NCBI RefSeq assembly: GCF_000372465.1
Contig: NZ_AQUZ01000008.1
Location: forward strand, 124,141 to 188,140
Origin: Kribbella catacumbae DSM 19601
Lineage (GTDB): Bacteria; Actinomycetota; Actinomycetes; Propionibacteriales; Kribbellaceae
Reading direction: 5' to 3'
DNA: 64,000 bases
Below, piece after piece: positions 25,970-34,295 of the stretch (position 1 is the stretch's first letter; every line of letters begins with the position of its first letter). Under the pieces are notes generated by a model, which did not search any database, had not been told where the DNA came from, and worked only from the letters and a program-made list of their open reading frames with translations. The translations under genes were made by a program, and so were the position numbers.

Positions 25970-26169
25970 GGCGGAGTGTCCTCCTGGTCGATGACCGGGT
26001 CGACGCCTTTGCTGTCTACGCCGACACAGCGGCTGGTTGTGCTTTCAACAGTAGGTACACGGTTCCCAGGACAAAACGGTTCAAAGCCTGTTGATAACCA
26101 TCCCGGCCGTTGGGCGGCAACGGGTAATGTCACGGTGAGTGGCAGTCACCAGCAGAGGAGCGGGCAGGT

Positions 26170-28125
26170 ATGACAGCAGGGATCGACAGCTCGGATCTGT
26201 CCACGACGGTCCGGCCGCAGGACGACCTGTACCGGTACGCGAACGGACCGTGGCTGGACCGCACCGAGATTCCCGCGGACAAGGCGATCTACGGCGCCTT
26301 CCACGCACTCTGGGACACCGCCGAGCAGGATGTCCGGGCGATCGTCGAGAAGACCGCGGCCGCTGAGCACCCGGCCGGCAGCGAGGCACGCAAGATCGGT
26401 GACCTGTTCACAGGTTTCATGGACACCGAGACGATCGAGCGGCTCGGGGCCGGGCCGATCGCGGACCAGCTCGAGCTGGTCGCCTCGATCCAGGACGTGC
26501 CCGGCCTGGTCGCCTCGCTCGGTCGGCTCGAGCTGCAGGGCGTGGCCGGCATCTTCTACTACGGCACGGACATCGACGCGAAGAAGTCCGATGAGTACAT
26601 CGTGTACGCGAGCCAGGGCGGCATCAGCCTGCCGGACGAGTCGTACTACCGCGAGGACTCCTTCGCCGACGTGCGGACGGCGTACGTCGCGCACGTGGCC
26701 CGGATGCTCGAGCTCGCCGGACTCGCCGACACGAGTGCCGCCGCCGAGCGGATCATGGCGCTCGAGACCCGGCTGGCCAAGGGGCACTGGGACCGGGTCC
26801 GCAACCGCGACGTCACCGCGACGTACAACAAGCTCGACCGGGCCGGGCTCGAGGAGCTGACGCCTGGGTTCGACTGGGCGGGCTGGCTGTCCAACGCCGG
26901 CGTACCGGAGGAGGCGTTCGCCCAGCTGGTGGTCCGTCAGCCGGACTACCTGACCGCAGCCGCGACCGCCCTGCACGAGATCGACCTTGTGCACTGGAAG
27001 GAGTGGCTCTCCTGGCGCGTCGTCCGGAGCGCGGCTCCGCTGCTGAGCCAGGCCTTCGTCGACGAGAACTTCGACTTCTACGGCAAGACGCTGACCGGTG
27101 CGCCGGAGCTGCGCGAGCGCTGGAAGCGCGGGCTTGGCGTCGTCGACTCCGCCCTCGGCGAGGCGGTCGGCCAGCTGTACGTCGCCGAGCACTTCCCGCC
27201 GGAGTCGAAGGCCCGGATGGTCGAGCTGGTCGCCAACCTGGTCGAGGCCTACCGGCAGCGGATCGAGGCGCTCGACTGGATGAGCCCCGAGACGCGGCAG
27301 CGCGCGCTCGACAAGCTCGCCGCCTTCACCCCGAAGATCGGCTACCCGGACAAGTGGAAGGACTACAGCGGCCTCGAGATCCACGCCGACGACCTGGTCG
27401 GCAACGTCCGCCGCTCGGTCGCCGTCGAGACCGCCCGCGACCTGGCCAAGCTCGGCCAGCCGATCGACAAGACCGAGTGGCTGATGACGCCGCAGACGGT
27501 GAACGCGTACTACAACCCGCGGATGAACGAGATCGTTTTCCCGGCCGCGATCCTGCACCCGCCGTTCTTCCACCCCGACGCCGACGACGCGGTGAACTAC
27601 GGCGCCATCGGTGCCGTGATCGGCCACGAGATCGGCCACGGCTTCGACGACCAGGGCTCGAAGTACGACGGCACCGGCAACCTCAACGACTGGTGGACCG
27701 ACGAGGACCGGGCGGCCTTCGAGCAGCGCACAGCCAGGCTCGTCGCGCAGTACGACGTACTGGAACCGGGCGACGCGCCCGGCCACAAGGTCAACGGCGA
27801 GCTCACCCTGGGCGAGAACATCGGCGACCTGGGCGGCCTCTCGATCGGCTACGTCGCCTACGCGTTGTCCCTGGACGGCGCGGAGCCGCCCACGGTCGAC
27901 GGTCTCACCGGCCCACAACGCTTCTTCCTGGCCTGGGCGATGGGCTGGTCCACCAAGGCCCGCGAGGCCGAGGCGATCCGCCGCCTGGCCATCGACCCCC
28001 ACTCTCCACCAGAGTTCCGCTGCAACGCGGTCGTCCGCAACATCGACGAGTTCCACACCGCCTTCGCTGTCACCGAATCCGACACGATGTGGCTCCCTCC
28101 GGAGGAACGCGTCCGCATCTGGTAA
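26170..28125 (+). CDS. M13 family zinc metallopeptidase (PepO/neprilysin-like)
   Basis: A 651-residue soluble endopeptidase without a signal or membrane anchor. The catalytic HEIGH motif is at 486-490 and the third ligand motif ENIGDLGG starts at 549; NAYYNPRMNEIVFPAAIL just before HEIGH is the substrate-backbone strand. The length matches bacterial PepO proteins. The ATG follows AGAGGAGCGGGCAGGT. A terminator hairpin lies after the stop. It probably degrades oligopeptides in the cytoplasm. Confidence 0.95.
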   Translation: MTAGIDSSDLSTTVRPQDDLYRYANGPWLDRTEIPADKAIYGAFHALWDTAEQDVRAIVEKTAAAEHPAGSEARKIGDLFTGFMDTETIERLGAGPIADQLELVASIQDVPGLVASLGRLELQGVAGIFYYGTDIDAKKSDEYIVYASQGGISLPDESYYREDSFADVRTAYVAHVARMLELAGLADTSAAAERIMALETRLAKGHWDRVRNRDVTATYNKLDRAGLEELTPGFDWAGWLSNAGVPEEAFAQLVVRQPDYLTAAATALHEIDLVHWKEWLSWRVVRSAAPLLSQAFVDENFDFYGKTLTGAPELRERWKRGLGVVDSALGEAVGQLYVAEHFPPESKARMVELVANLVEAYRQRIEALDWMSPETRQRALDKLAAFTPKIGYPDKWKDYSGLEIHADDLVGNVRRSVAVETARDLAKLGQPIDKTEWLMTPQTVNAYYNPRMNEIVFPAAILHPPFFHPDADDAVNYGAIGAVIGHEIGHGFDDQGSKYDGTGNLNDWWTDEDRAAFEQRTARLVAQYDVLEPGDAPGHKVNGELTLGENIGDLGGLSIGYVAYALSLDGAEPPTVDGLTGPQRFFLAWAMGWSTKAREAEAIRRLAIDPHSPPEFRCNAVVRNIDEFHTAFAVTESDTMWLPPEERVRIW

Positions 28126-28139
28126 ACACCACAGTTGCT

Positions 28140-28163
28140 CCCCTCCGCCGTCGAGCGGAGGGG
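28140..28163. terminator. Hairpin after the M13 peptidase gene
   Basis: CCCCTCCGC pairs with GCGGAGGGG across a six-base loop, 14 bases past the peptidase stop. It lies between two convergent genes and may serve both. Confidence 0.7.
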
Positions 28164-28189
28164 AAGCAGTTCGTGGTTCATGGTGGTAC

Positions 28190-28714
28190 TCAGCTGACCG
28201 GTTCTTCCGGTTTCCAGAACTGGCGGGGTGCGTAGCCTTCGCGCCGGAGCCAGTGGTCGGTGTAGACGATGCGGTGCGGGTTGACGACGACCAGCGGGCT
28301 CTCCGGTGGGTCGTAGAGGGAGTTGCCGCGTTCAACGTGGTCGGACTGCCACCGGTAAGCCTCCCAGTGGCGATCGAAGTCGGCGGTGCCCGGCTGCAGG
28401 ACGACTGCATCGCCGAAGAGCTGGGCGCCACGGCTGCTCGCCTGGCCGACCAGTGGGGCGAACACGCCGATCGAGATCCTCGGGTCGTCGGCGAGGTTGC
28501 GCATCTTCGGCGATCGGCCGGATGCGGTGAAGATGATGGCGAAGTCAAGGTGGTAGTACCGCACGGGCGTGGCCAGCGGACCAGCCGGGCCTGTTGTCGC
28601 GAGAACACACATGTTCTGGCTCGACAGCAGGTTCAGGATGCGTTCGGAGAGCCGCTCCTGATCGAGCTTCTCGGTAGGAGCGGGACCGGACAACCAGGGA
28701 TTCGTCAGCGCCAT
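28190..28714 (-). CDS. Pyridoxamine 5'-phosphate oxidase family protein
   Basis: A 174-residue flavin- or F420-binding split barrel. Key strands are MCVLATTGPAGPLATPVRYY, SPKMRNLADDPRISIGVFAP and the later ERGNSLYDPPESPLVVVNP. The ATG at 28714 (MALTNPW) is preferred to one 15 bases upstream. The protein differs strongly from the PPOX protein at the left edge. Substrate unknown. Confidence 0.82.
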   Translation of the reverse strand: MALTNPWLSGPAPTEKLDQERLSERILNLLSSQNMCVLATTGPAGPLATPVRYYHLDFAIIFTASGRSPKMRNLADDPRISIGVFAPLVGQASSRGAQLFGDAVVLQPGTADFDRHWEAYRWQSDHVERGNSLYDPPESPLVVVNPHRIVYTDHWLRREGYAPRQFWKPEEPVS

Positions 28715-28759
28715 GCCCGATCGTCCCATTGCCCACGGCCGGCGGCAGGGGTGGCTGTC

Positions 28760-29269
28760 TCAGTCGGAGAAGGTTGACCAACAGATGTCGTTGCGTCGGA
28801 GTTGGTCTTCGAGAACGAGTAGGCGGACGGGCTCCGGCAGCTGAGTGCGCTGCCAGTCCCGTTCGACTCGGCCCGCCTCGGGATCATCAGGTCGCGCGCT
28901 CCGTACGGCCTTGATCGCGTAGGCGGCGGCGCCGAGGTCGTGCTCGGCCACGTGCCCGACGCAGGCGGCCTGTCCGGCCGAGTACGCAGCGAAACGGGCG
29001 GCACCAACCAGGGGCCGTGCAGCGCCCATCGAGTGCCCACCGACTGCGCGTGCCTGCATCATCGGCAGGTCACCGCGCGCCCACGCACGGGCGGCCGCGA
29101 TTGCTTCTCGTGGTCGCGGATCGTCCGCCCGCTCCTGCTCGAAGTACCCGAGAACATGCTCAGCACACTCGGCAGCCCACAACGCGAGCAACCGATGATC
29201 CTCATCGCTCAACGTGCCACCCCGCCGGATGGTCACCATCCGCGGATCGCGAATCTTGGGCAGAATCAT
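28760..29269 (-). CDS. Putative immunity protein, Imm5-like
   Basis: A 169-residue helical protein that looks like the Imm5 family of polymorphic-toxin immunity proteins: PREAIAAARAWARGD, SMGAARPLVGAARFAAYSAGQA and HVAEHDLGAAAYAIKAVR are its characteristic helices. No cognate toxin gene is seen nearby, so it is an orphan, as is common for such genes acquired for protection against neighbours. Start ATG at 29269. Confidence 0.7.
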   Translation of the reverse strand: MILPKIRDPRMVTIRRGGTLSDEDHRLLALWAAECAEHVLGYFEQERADDPRPREAIAAARAWARGDLPMMQARAVGGHSMGAARPLVGAARFAAYSAGQAACVGHVAEHDLGAAAYAIKAVRSARPDDPEAGRVERDWQRTQLPEPVRLLVLEDQLRRNDICWSTFSD

Positions 29270-29388
29270 CGGCCCTCCGCCTGTCTCTCCATGCTCTCCA
29301 ATCCTAACTTTGAATCCCGTGTTGAATGTTTCAGCCCGCTACGCGCACAACTGACAGCGAAAACCTTCAATCGAGGGTGTCGGCAGAC

Positions 29389-29958
29389 TCAGCACTGGTT
29401 GAGGGCTTCGGAAGGGGACAGTCCTCCGATCCGCAGCCTCAGGTACTGGAGTGCTTCCTCGACGGTCAGATCCTCACCGTTAGGATCCATAATCCGAGCG
29501 CCTTGCACCCAGTCTGCGACTTCATACAGAAGGTCGGGACCCTCGCGGACCGAGACCTCCACCAAGTACGCCCCAGGCGGAGCAACCTGCTCGCTGACGG
29601 GACTCACGGCAACGTTCGCCGTGCGACCACAGTCGTTCACGACCTCCAGCATCCGCTCAGCAAAAGCATCACCAGACCGACCGCCCCACACGCTCGCCCC
29701 ACCCGTACTGTCCACACCCAGATCATGCCGCCAGCCGCAGAAGAATTGGTGGATGGACGCTCGATGGACCCTTCCCGGCGCGCCAATCACTTCTTTCTTG
29801 TCTCCTCGCCAAATGATTGCCGCCAGCAACCAACGGGCAGCGACGGCACCATCGTCGAGATCAACCTCTACGTCACCCCGCTGTTTCCGGATCCGGACAT
29901 CTGGCTGCCGGGCGGGGCTGAATCCGGTTGCGTAGTGGGCAGGAGAGCTCCTGCGCAC
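29389..29958 (-). CDS. Hypothetical protein
   Basis: A possible 189-residue protein, not recognised. The C-terminal 100 residues (AFAERMLEVVNDCGRTANV, then GAYLVEVSVREGPDLLYEVADWVQGARI) look genuinely coding, and VEVDLDDGAVAARWLLAAIIWRG near the start also looks coding. A shorter form from a GTG at 29715 is possible. It lies between the Imm5-like gene and a secreted protein gene. Function unknown; it could belong to the same orphan-immunity class. Confidence 0.5.
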   Translation of the reverse strand: MRRSSPAHYATGFSPARQPDVRIRKQRGDVEVDLDDGAVAARWLLAAIIWRGDKKEVIGAPGRVHRASIHQFFCGWRHDLGVDSTGGASVWGGRSGDAFAERMLEVVNDCGRTANVAVSPVSEQVAPPGAYLVEVSVREGPDLLYEVADWVQGARIMDPNGEDLTVEEALQYLRLRIGGLSPSEALNQC

Positions 29959-29989
29959 AACAACCGAAATCAGAGATCAAGGGGAGATC

Positions 29990-30436
29990 ATGAAGATTCA
30001 GCGTTCGATGGTCCGGGGTATCGCCGTACTGGGCGCCGCGGCGTCCGCCGGTGTGATGGCTCCGACTGTCGGCTCGGCGGCACCGGCACAGGACACCGGG
30101 TCCCGGTCTAGCGAGACGGCCAACGTCCAGACGGCGCCGACGGCGGCCAGAGGAGTCAACGCGGTGGCCTGCCTGCGCTACGGAGGCACCACCCGGGGCT
30201 GCGCCGGGTTCGCGGCTCGGGGCGAGATCCTGACCGTTTGCGACACCCGCGGGGACAACCGCAAGGTCTACGGCCAGCTGTACTACAGGGGCAAGGTCGT
30301 GACTCTGCTGGACCGCAACGGCGCCAAGAAGCCCTGCTACGCCGTGAACCTCAGCATCCGTGAGGGCCATCGCGTCTATGTGCGAGTCGGCGTCCAGGGG
30401 CTCGGCTGGAGCGGGTGGGTTCGCGGCGTCGCCTGA
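29990..30436 (+). CDS. Small secreted protein
   Basis: A 148-residue exported protein. The signal peptide MVRGIAVLGAAASAGVMAP ends with cleavage near SAA. The mature part has cysteines in CLRYGGTTRGCAGF and later single cysteines, fitting disulfides, and beta-rich segments (GQLYYRGKVVTLLD, VYVRVGVQGLGWSG). No family recognised. A strong AAGGGGAG site precedes the ATG at 29990, and a strong hairpin follows the stop. Confidence 0.8.
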   Translation: MKIQRSMVRGIAVLGAAASAGVMAPTVGSAAPAQDTGSRSSETANVQTAPTAARGVNAVACLRYGGTTRGCAGFAARGEILTVCDTRGDNRKVYGQLYYRGKVVTLLDRNGAKKPCYAVNLSIREGHRVYVRVGVQGLGWSGWVRGVA

Positions 30437-30453
30437 GAACCGCCATCACCAAC

Positions 30454-30492
30454 CCGGGGCCCGGCTGCTGATTTCCAGCAGCCGGGCCCCGG
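30454..30492. terminator. Strong terminator hairpin
   Basis: A perfect 17-bp GC-rich stem (30454-30470 with 30476-30492) with an ATTTC loop, 18 bases after the stop of the secreted protein gene. Confidence 0.85.
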
Positions 30493-30501
30493 CCTCGTAG
30501 T

Positions 30502-30570
30502 CCTTACGTCCGAAGAACTGTCGATGACGTCCCTCGTCGATGACGTCCCTCGAGTTCTTCGGACGTAAGG
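30502..30570. repeat. Palindrome with tandem 16-bp duplication in its loop
   Basis: A perfect 18-bp inverted repeat (30502-30519 with 30553-30570). The 33-base loop is two exact tandem copies of GTCGATGACGTCCCTC plus one G. It lies between convergent genes, 4 bases from the LuxR-type gene stop, and may terminate that gene. The exact duplication looks recent. Confidence 0.8.
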
Positions 30571-30574
30571 GCTT

Positions 30575-31297
30575 TCAGAGCCAGCCGCGGCGGGCTATCT
30601 CCAGGCCCAGCTGGAAGCGGCAGTCGACTCGGAGTTTGCGGCACAGGCCGGCGACCTGCCGGCGTACGGTCCGGTCAGTGACGCCGAGCTCACGCCCGAT
30701 CGCCTCGTCGGTCAGACCCGCGGCCAGCAGTACCAGCACCTCCCGGGACCGCTCGCCCAACCGGTCGAGCGGATCGGCCTCGCTGATCTCGACGGCCTCC
30801 GACTGCTCCCAGGTCGCCTGGAACACTGCCTCCAGCGACCGTACGTACTGTTCGGACTGGATCAGCACCGCCGCCTGGGTCATCGGCGCCCCGAGCACCG
30901 GGATCAGCGCCGCCGATCGATCGGCCAGGATCATCTGTGTCATCGGCAGCCGTTCCGCGGCCCGGAGTTCCTCACCGAGACCGACCACGGCTCGCAGGTA
31001 TCCGTGCATCGACGCGCCCTCCGGCCCGAGCAGCCGCTCGCGCAGCCGGACCGTCTGCATCCGGATGCCCCGCGTCGTCAGTTCCGCGGTCCGCTGCGCC
31101 GACGCAGTCTGGTCGCCGTGCGGCAGATGACTGTGGAGCGAACGCAATGACGTACGACAGGTTTCGACCAGCCGGTCACGTGTGGAATCGATGTCGGCTA
31201 ACCCGTCCAGCCGGACGATGTCTGGATCGTCACCGGCCTCCGCGACGGCACACAACCGCCACAACAGCGCGCGCAGCCGTACCTCGACATTCGACAT
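30575..31297 (-). CDS. LuxR-type HTH regulator
   Basis: A 240-residue regulator with a GerE/LuxR HTH at the C-terminus (LGERSREVLVLLAAGLTDEAIGRELGVTDRTVRRQV) and an N-terminal helical region with an RSLHSHLPHG-containing, phospholipase-D/TrmB-like sensor look. There is no receiver aspartate, so it is an orphan regulator. The ATG at 31297 with GGGGGAGGG upstream is preferred over an earlier ATG. Targets unknown; it is convergent to the secreted protein gene. Confidence 0.82.
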   Translation of the reverse strand: MSNVEVRLRALLWRLCAVAEAGDDPDIVRLDGLADIDSTRDRLVETCRTSLRSLHSHLPHGDQTASAQRTAELTTRGIRMQTVRLRERLLGPEGASMHGYLRAVVGLGEELRAAERLPMTQMILADRSAALIPVLGAPMTQAAVLIQSEQYVRSLEAVFQATWEQSEAVEISEADPLDRLGERSREVLVLLAAGLTDEAIGRELGVTDRTVRRQVAGLCRKLRVDCRFQLGLEIARRGWL

Positions 31298-31471
31298 GTC
31301 GCCCTCCCCCGAGGTTCGTCGGCCCATCCCCAGCAGGCCGCCGTTTCACTAGCCAAGGCTGTCAATCACTGACTGTCAACCCTCGCCCGCCGGAAGATCA
31401 GTTCCGTTGTCCTGTTCCGGACACCACTCCGGACTGTGACCCCCACCCGCGGGCTCTCACATCGTGGAGAT

Positions 31472-32425
31472 TTAGTCCGGGGCGTCAATCAGGGCGGTGA
31501 CATAGGCATCCAGCCGTTCCTCCACGGCTCGCGTTGTGAGGTCTGTCCTTCCTGCTTCTCGCCATGGCTGCGACACCACCTGCACTTCTTCTGATGACGC
31601 CAGTGCGTCCCGCACCTGCCAATAGAGCCGCTCGCTCGCGGTTGCGGCCAGCACGCCACCGGCCTCCTCATACGCCTCGGCGAACCGCACGCCCCACGCC
31701 GGGCCGTGCAACAGCGCGAGATTGACGGAGCAGTGCGCCACATCGAGATCCGCCGGGCCCCAGGAGGTTCCTGCCCAGTCGACGACGCCGGTGATCCGGG
31801 CACCTGCCTGCGCAGGCGGCGGTACGTCGAACAGCACGTTGCCCGGCTGGAAGTCCCGGTGCAGGAACCGTCCTTCATAGGGCGGCGCGGGCTTGCGGAT
31901 CACGTCGATCGCCGCGGCCCATACCGCCGCGTCGGCGCTCTTCGGAGTCACGACGGTGTCGGCGGTCGTCAACGCCACATACTTGCGGGGCTGCTCGGCG
32001 GGTCGCAACGCGTGGATCGCCACGAGTTGACGGGCCAGCAGCGGGACACGCGCCTCCAATCCCTCATCGTCGAGGACCGTCCGGCCCGCCAGATGCGTCA
32101 TGAGGAGCGATGGATACTCGCACTGCACGGCGGTCGGATCAACTGCGACCAGCTCAGGAGCCGGTAGGCAGGTCTGCGCGAGCAAGGTCAGGGCGCCAGC
32201 CTCCCTGGTCAGCCCGTCCTCGGCGTGCTCCGCGTCGACGAAGGTCCGCAGTACCAGGTCACGGGTGTCTCCGTCTCGCGTGCCGATGGTCAGTCTCCGC
32301 ATTTCGGCAGTGATGCCGCCGTGCAGCGCCTCGGTTCTGACGATCCGTTCGCCGGCCTCCAGGTGCCGACTCACCCAAGCCAGTGTCAACGGTCGGACAG
32401 CCGCCGTCTCATCGTGGTTGGTCAC
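31472..32425 (-). CDS. Aminoglycoside phosphotransferase (APH) family kinase
   Basis: A 317-residue kinase-like protein. The catalytic loop HRDFQPGNVLF and the metal-binding VVDWAGTSWGPADLDVAH (equivalent to DFG) are intact. The N-lobe has a plausible lysine/glycine loop, HGGITAEMRRL. It is a member of the broad APH/choline-kinase family and not clearly one of the known antibiotic-resistance enzymes. Located at the left edge of the accessory zone. Confidence 0.83.
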   Translation of the reverse strand: MTNHDETAAVRPLTLAWVSRHLEAGERIVRTEALHGGITAEMRRLTIGTRDGDTRDLVLRTFVDAEHAEDGLTREAGALTLLAQTCLPAPELVAVDPTAVQCEYPSLLMTHLAGRTVLDDEGLEARVPLLARQLVAIHALRPAEQPRKYVALTTADTVVTPKSADAAVWAAAIDVIRKPAPPYEGRFLHRDFQPGNVLFDVPPPAQAGARITGVVDWAGTSWGPADLDVAHCSVNLALLHGPAWGVRFAEAYEEAGGVLAATASERLYWQVRDALASSEEVQVVSQPWREAGRTDLTTRAVEERLDAYVTALIDAPD

Positions 32426-32526
32426 CGTGCCAGCTCATCATCGGACGGCGGTACGCGCGAACGTTTTATTGCTCCACTTGAGTAATTCAATTGCTGAACG
32501 GTCAGGCCCGTCGGGACGATGCGGGC

Positions 32527-32745
32527 ATGACCATCACGCAGCTCGATCCGGCTGACTCCGTGGCGATGGGCCACTGGTACGAGCTGATGGTCGCTGTCAC
32601 CCGCCACGACGTGCCTGATTTCCCCACACCCAGCCGACGGGAACGCACGGCCCGGTTCGAACACCCGATGCCCGCGGTGGCCGAAGGGTCGCGGGCCTCG
32701 CTGCCGCGATCTCCACTGGCTTGGCAGTTGCGGGTCAGATCCTAG
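32527..32745 (+). pseudogene. Truncated GNAT acetyltransferase fragment
   Basis: An open frame of 72 codons beginning MTITQLDPADSVAMGHWYELM resembles the first 45-50 residues of an actinobacterial GNAT protein, then turns into a non-homologous tail (VAEGSRASLPRSPLAWQ) and stops. The acetyl-CoA domain is missing. The sequence from about 32690 belongs to another broken gene in a different frame. Confidence 0.55.
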
Positions 32746-32876
32746 GCGCTCCCTCCAGCGAGCCATCGAGTCTCCTGACAACGATCGTGGCCGCAGTGGT
32801 GAGCGGCTTGGCCGCCGGATGCCTTGCCGGCCTCGCCACGGCTGGAGGCCTTCACTCCTTGATCGCAAAGAGGTGA
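32694..32876 (+). pseudogene. C-terminal fragment of a small membrane protein
   Basis: In the frame ending with TGA at 32874-32876, about 57 codons read as a hydrophobic helix pair (AISTGLAVAGQILG and SLLTTIVAAVVSGLAAGCLA, then LATAGGLHSLIAKR). It has no start codon of its own and begins where the GNAT fragment loses its homology, so the two fragments appear joined by a deletion. The family is not recognised. Confidence 0.45.
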
Positions 32877-33384
32877 GAGTCCGCGAATGGGATCGGAGGA
32901 TCGGTAACGACGGCCGCTGACGGGCCGAACAAGTTGACCAGGCTGGGTGCGCACGCAGCTTGGTCCATCCCGCTACGTCAGCACCGTCATCCGCTGGATT
33001 GTCGGCTGTTCGCGGCAGCCTGGATCGCATGTGTGGTCGCTATGCATCGACAGCCAGCCGGGCGAACCTTTTGGAACAGTTCCTGGGTCGACGAGAAGAA
33101 CGCCGATGAGCTGCGGGGCCCGGACTTCAACGCCTCCGACCAAGCAGCCGCCGGTTTCATCGCCCGCACACACCGGGACGCGCCCGAGGACGAGGAGCCG
33201 GTCCGACAGTTGCGTAGCTTCCGGTGGGGCCTTTACCGAACTTGTCGCCGTCTCCGCAGTTCAGGTGAGTCCTGGCTGGAACACCCGTTGTTCGGCGGAC
33301 GAAGTCGCGAGGAGGAGGGTTTGCCGGCGAGGCGGAGAACGATCGTCGCATCTCCGTGCGTATTAGGCGGACTGCTCGGGGCCG
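32877..33384. other. Gene-free interval
   Basis: About 500 bases. Overlapping short open frames occur on both strands, but none looks like a protein family or has a good ribosome site. Probably decayed sequence at the edge of the accessory zone. Confidence 0.45.
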
Positions 33385-34104
33385 TCAGCTGAACGCCGTC
33401 GACGTACGTCCTGTGAAGTGGCAAGCCGGGCACTCGAAGATCCCGAAAAGGTCCAGAAGCTGCTTAGCAACCTGCGCTCGCCGGTAAGTGGTTGTCAGTT
33501 CGTAGGCACGTGCCTCGCTACCCGTGAGCTGGCCTGGGGCAGACGGCGCAACCGTCGTCACTCCCACGGAAGCGTCGTCAAACTGTTTGACGAGCGCTGG
33601 CGAGGTTTCGAGGCCCATGACGAGTTGTTCGTCGCAGCCGGGGCACGCGAATTCCAGCTCCTGATTCGCGAGGGCTTCCAGACGCGTCGCCCACACCGAA
33701 TCGCTTGCGGTCGCCAAGACGGCCTGCGCTCGATATATGAAGTCGGTGTCGTCGGTCGCAAACGGCACTAGTCCCTCAGCCACTTCATGCAGCGCCCGGA
33801 TCGTCTCGGCATACTTGGCCCGAACGGCCGCTGGCGCCTCTGGGCCGTCCGTTGATGCCATGATGCGCGCCGCCAGAAATAGGGGCTCGACGAAGCCAGA
33901 CCGATCCTGGCGTGCCGCTAACTCTGCCAGCCGGGGTAGCGCGGAGTAGCTGGCGCTGTAGACCGTGCCTTGGTGACAAAGCCGCGACCATAGTTCGTCC
34001 CAGACGGCGCGATCTTCCGTGTCGCCACGCTCAAGGAGCGCTTCGACGGGCCCAGCCGTACCGTAGGCATCTTGAAGCGACCGCCATTTCGTCACGCGGA
34101 TCAT
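33385..34104 (-). CDS. Hypothetical protein with C-terminal CxxC pair
   Basis: A 239-residue soluble protein of a type common in Streptomyces and relatives as orphan genes: it starts MIRVTKWRSLQDAYGTAGPV and contains ELWSRLCHQGTVYSASYSALP followed by helical repeats. Two CxxC motifs (CPGC and CPAC) suggest a bound zinc. No named family is recalled; the look and the setting suit an immunity-type or toxin-neutralising protein. The open frame extends upstream through the IS element antisense, but the ATG at 34104 is the sensible start. Confidence 0.7.
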   Translation of the reverse strand: MIRVTKWRSLQDAYGTAGPVEALLERGDTEDRAVWDELWSRLCHQGTVYSASYSALPRLAELAARQDRSGFVEPLFLAARIMASTDGPEAPAAVRAKYAETIRALHEVAEGLVPFATDDTDFIYRAQAVLATASDSVWATRLEALANQELEFACPGCDEQLVMGLETSPALVKQFDDASVGVTTVAPSAPGQLTGSEARAYELTTTYRRAQVAKQLLDLFGIFECPACHFTGRTSTAFS

Positions 34105-34158
34105 CCTGACAGCAACTCGCCTTGCCCGACACCGGACCGGCGAAGATGCGTCCCTAAT

Positions 34159-34194
34159 CCGGCATGACCGCGTTTCACACTCGCGGCATGAGCG
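34159..34194. repeat. Junction repeat A (CGGCATGA pair)
   Basis: CCGGCATGACCGCG and, 9 bases on, CGCGGCATGAGCGG. The inner CCGCG/CGCGG can pair. It lies between the start of the CxxC gene and the interrupted small gene. It is the leftmost of the related elements found in each gap of this cluster. Confidence 0.5.
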
Positions 34195-34287
34195 GTCGGA
34201 ATTTGATCCGACATCGAGCTGACCACAAGTAGCATCTTGAGAATGCTCGACCTCACGGCGCTCGATGATGCTCACCTTCGAGCGCTC

Positions 34288-34295
34288 AGCAAAGC
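34288..34295. repeat. Left target-site duplication of the IS
   Basis: AGCAAAGC, identical to 35755-35762. Eight bases is the usual target duplication of ISL3-family elements. Confidence 0.9.

Noticed and set aside
26146..28608. Long open frame antisense to the M13 peptidase gene
   Set aside because: It mirrors a high-GC coding strand, has no family resemblance, and the plus-strand M13 gene is unmistakable.
29326..30111. 261-codon plus-strand open frame
   Set aside because: Runs through the start of the secreted protein gene in another frame and is antisense to a better candidate.
32934..33392. 152-codon plus-strand open frame
   Set aside because: Overlaps several equal-length frames, no ribosome site, composition as expected for non-coding GC-rich DNA.
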